Assembly (NCBI RefSeq): GCF_030269665.1
Contig: NZ_BSTS01000017.1
Location: 80,391-144,390, forward strand
Length of the DNA stretch: 64,000 nt
Direction of reading: 5' to 3'
Origin: Actinomycetospora sp. NBRC 106375
Lineage (GTDB): Bacteria > Actinomycetota > Actinomycetes > Mycobacteriales > Pseudonocardiaceae
Of this stretch, positions 63,756 through 64,000 are shown piece by piece. Each line of letters starts with the position of its first letter. Within the stretch, counting starts at the first letter, position 1. The translations under genes were made by a program, and so were the position numbers. The notes beneath the pieces were generated by a model. That model was not told the DNA's origin and ran no database searches. It saw only the letters and a list, made by a program, of their open reading frames with translations.

Positions 63756-64000
63756 GAGCCTGTTGCGAAATCACGGTGACAGCCGCCGCCGCGTGATCGC
63801 TGCGAGGCTGTCGCCTCAGGACGTGCTCGGCGAACCGGTCGGTTGGCCCCTCTATGGCAGGGGACGGCCCGGGTAGGCGCCGAGGGCGATGGCGAGGTGG
63901 AGCTTGCGGAGGTTGAAGGCGGTGGCCGCGAGGTGCAGCTCGCTGGTGGCGGCGGCCAGACCGCGTCGGGAGAACCGATCGAGGATCTTCTTGAGGTTCC
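63756..64000 (-). mobile_element. IS1182-type element inserted in the IS256 remnant (partial)
   Basis: IS256 homology (SEFVSFLDY) ends abruptly at GAGCCTGTTGCGAAATCACGG, a sequence typical of an insertion-sequence terminal repeat. The transposase tail follows on the minus strand. The element continues beyond the window, so its other end and target duplication cannot be seen. Confidence 0.75.
63852..64000 (-). CDS. IS1182-family transposase, C-terminal end (partial)
   Basis: The minus strand from the window edge reads NLKKILDRFSRRGLAAATSE, then LHLAATAFNLRKLHLAIALGAYPGRPLP, ending at 63852. This is the conserved end of IS1182/IS5-like DDE transposases. The start and catalytic domain are outside the window. 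Confidence 0.8.
   Translation of the reverse strand, partial: NLKKILDRFSRRGLAAATSELHLAATAFNLRKLHLAIALGAYPGRPLP

Overview
The window is GC-rich DNA (mostly above 70 %) with GTG starts, dense GTGA/ATGA stop-start overlaps, a stand-alone LigD-type polymerase, an Rv3369-like flavin/F420 oxidoreductase and an ECF42-type sigma factor. Together these point to an actinobacterium. Pseudonocardia or a close relative is my best guess, by inference only. Most of it is chromosomal metabolic DNA; the last 1.5 kb is a graveyard of insertion sequences beside a tRNA-like remnant.

Layout. (1) 0-0.9 kb: end of a hydrolase and two small membrane proteins. (2) 0.87-5.73 kb: a tightly coupled five-gene minus-strand operon (carbamoyltransferase, luciferase-like monooxygenase, stand-alone adenylation enzyme, free carrier protein, unknown 84-residue protein). 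It looks like a compact natural-product pathway working on a carrier-bound amino acid. (3) 5.9-22.5 kb: housekeeping and defence genes, including an ABC-class ATPase, an L,D-transpeptidase, LigD polymerase, a HemK-like methyltransferase, a BKACE enzyme, RraA-like and SDR enzymes, an SGNH hydrolase, a class A beta-lactamase, HdeD, an AraC/VOC/UvrA-like set, and a DUF559 gene bracketed by 64-bp inverted repeats.

(4) 22.6-40.9 kb: a glycine-betaine-type catabolic island. A Rieske oxygenase with separate reductase and Rieske ferredoxin would start N-demethylation. An 819-residue dimethylglycine/sarcosine dehydrogenase-like enzyme and heterotetrameric sarcosine oxidase (soxBDAG) would finish it, giving glycine and methylene-THF. 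GlyA makes serine and SdaA makes pyruvate. An MHS transporter, GntR and IclR regulators, a frameshifted purU and a degenerate cyclodeaminase complete it. AT-rich palindromes upstream of glyA and sdaA, and 19-bp-phased tandem boxes upstream of the Rieske genes, look like the two regulons.

(5) 41.0-47.9 kb: a MalT-type LuxR regulator, a Baeyer-Villiger monooxygenase, a serine-hydrolase esterase and a secondary-alcohol dehydrogenase. This is a sec-alcohol to ketone to ester to alcohol-plus-acid route, with one shared 18-bp palindrome upstream of the regulator and in the enzyme promoter. (6) 47.9-49.6 kb: a pair of molybdenum-storage-protein-like subunits. (7) 49.9-57.9 kb: a truncated globin, isochorismatase-like hydrolase with TetR, second L,D-transpeptidase, ECF42 sigma module, CcdA/DsbA-like pair and small proteins. 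(8) 57.96-62.5 kb: IclR regulator divergent from an operon of MHS transporter, AMP-forming acyl-CoA ligase and citryl-CoA-lyase-like protein, which looks like an organic-acid uptake and cleavage route. (9) 62.5-64.0 kb: tRNA-Arg-like 3' remnant, decayed IS256-type transposase interrupted by an IS1182-type element.
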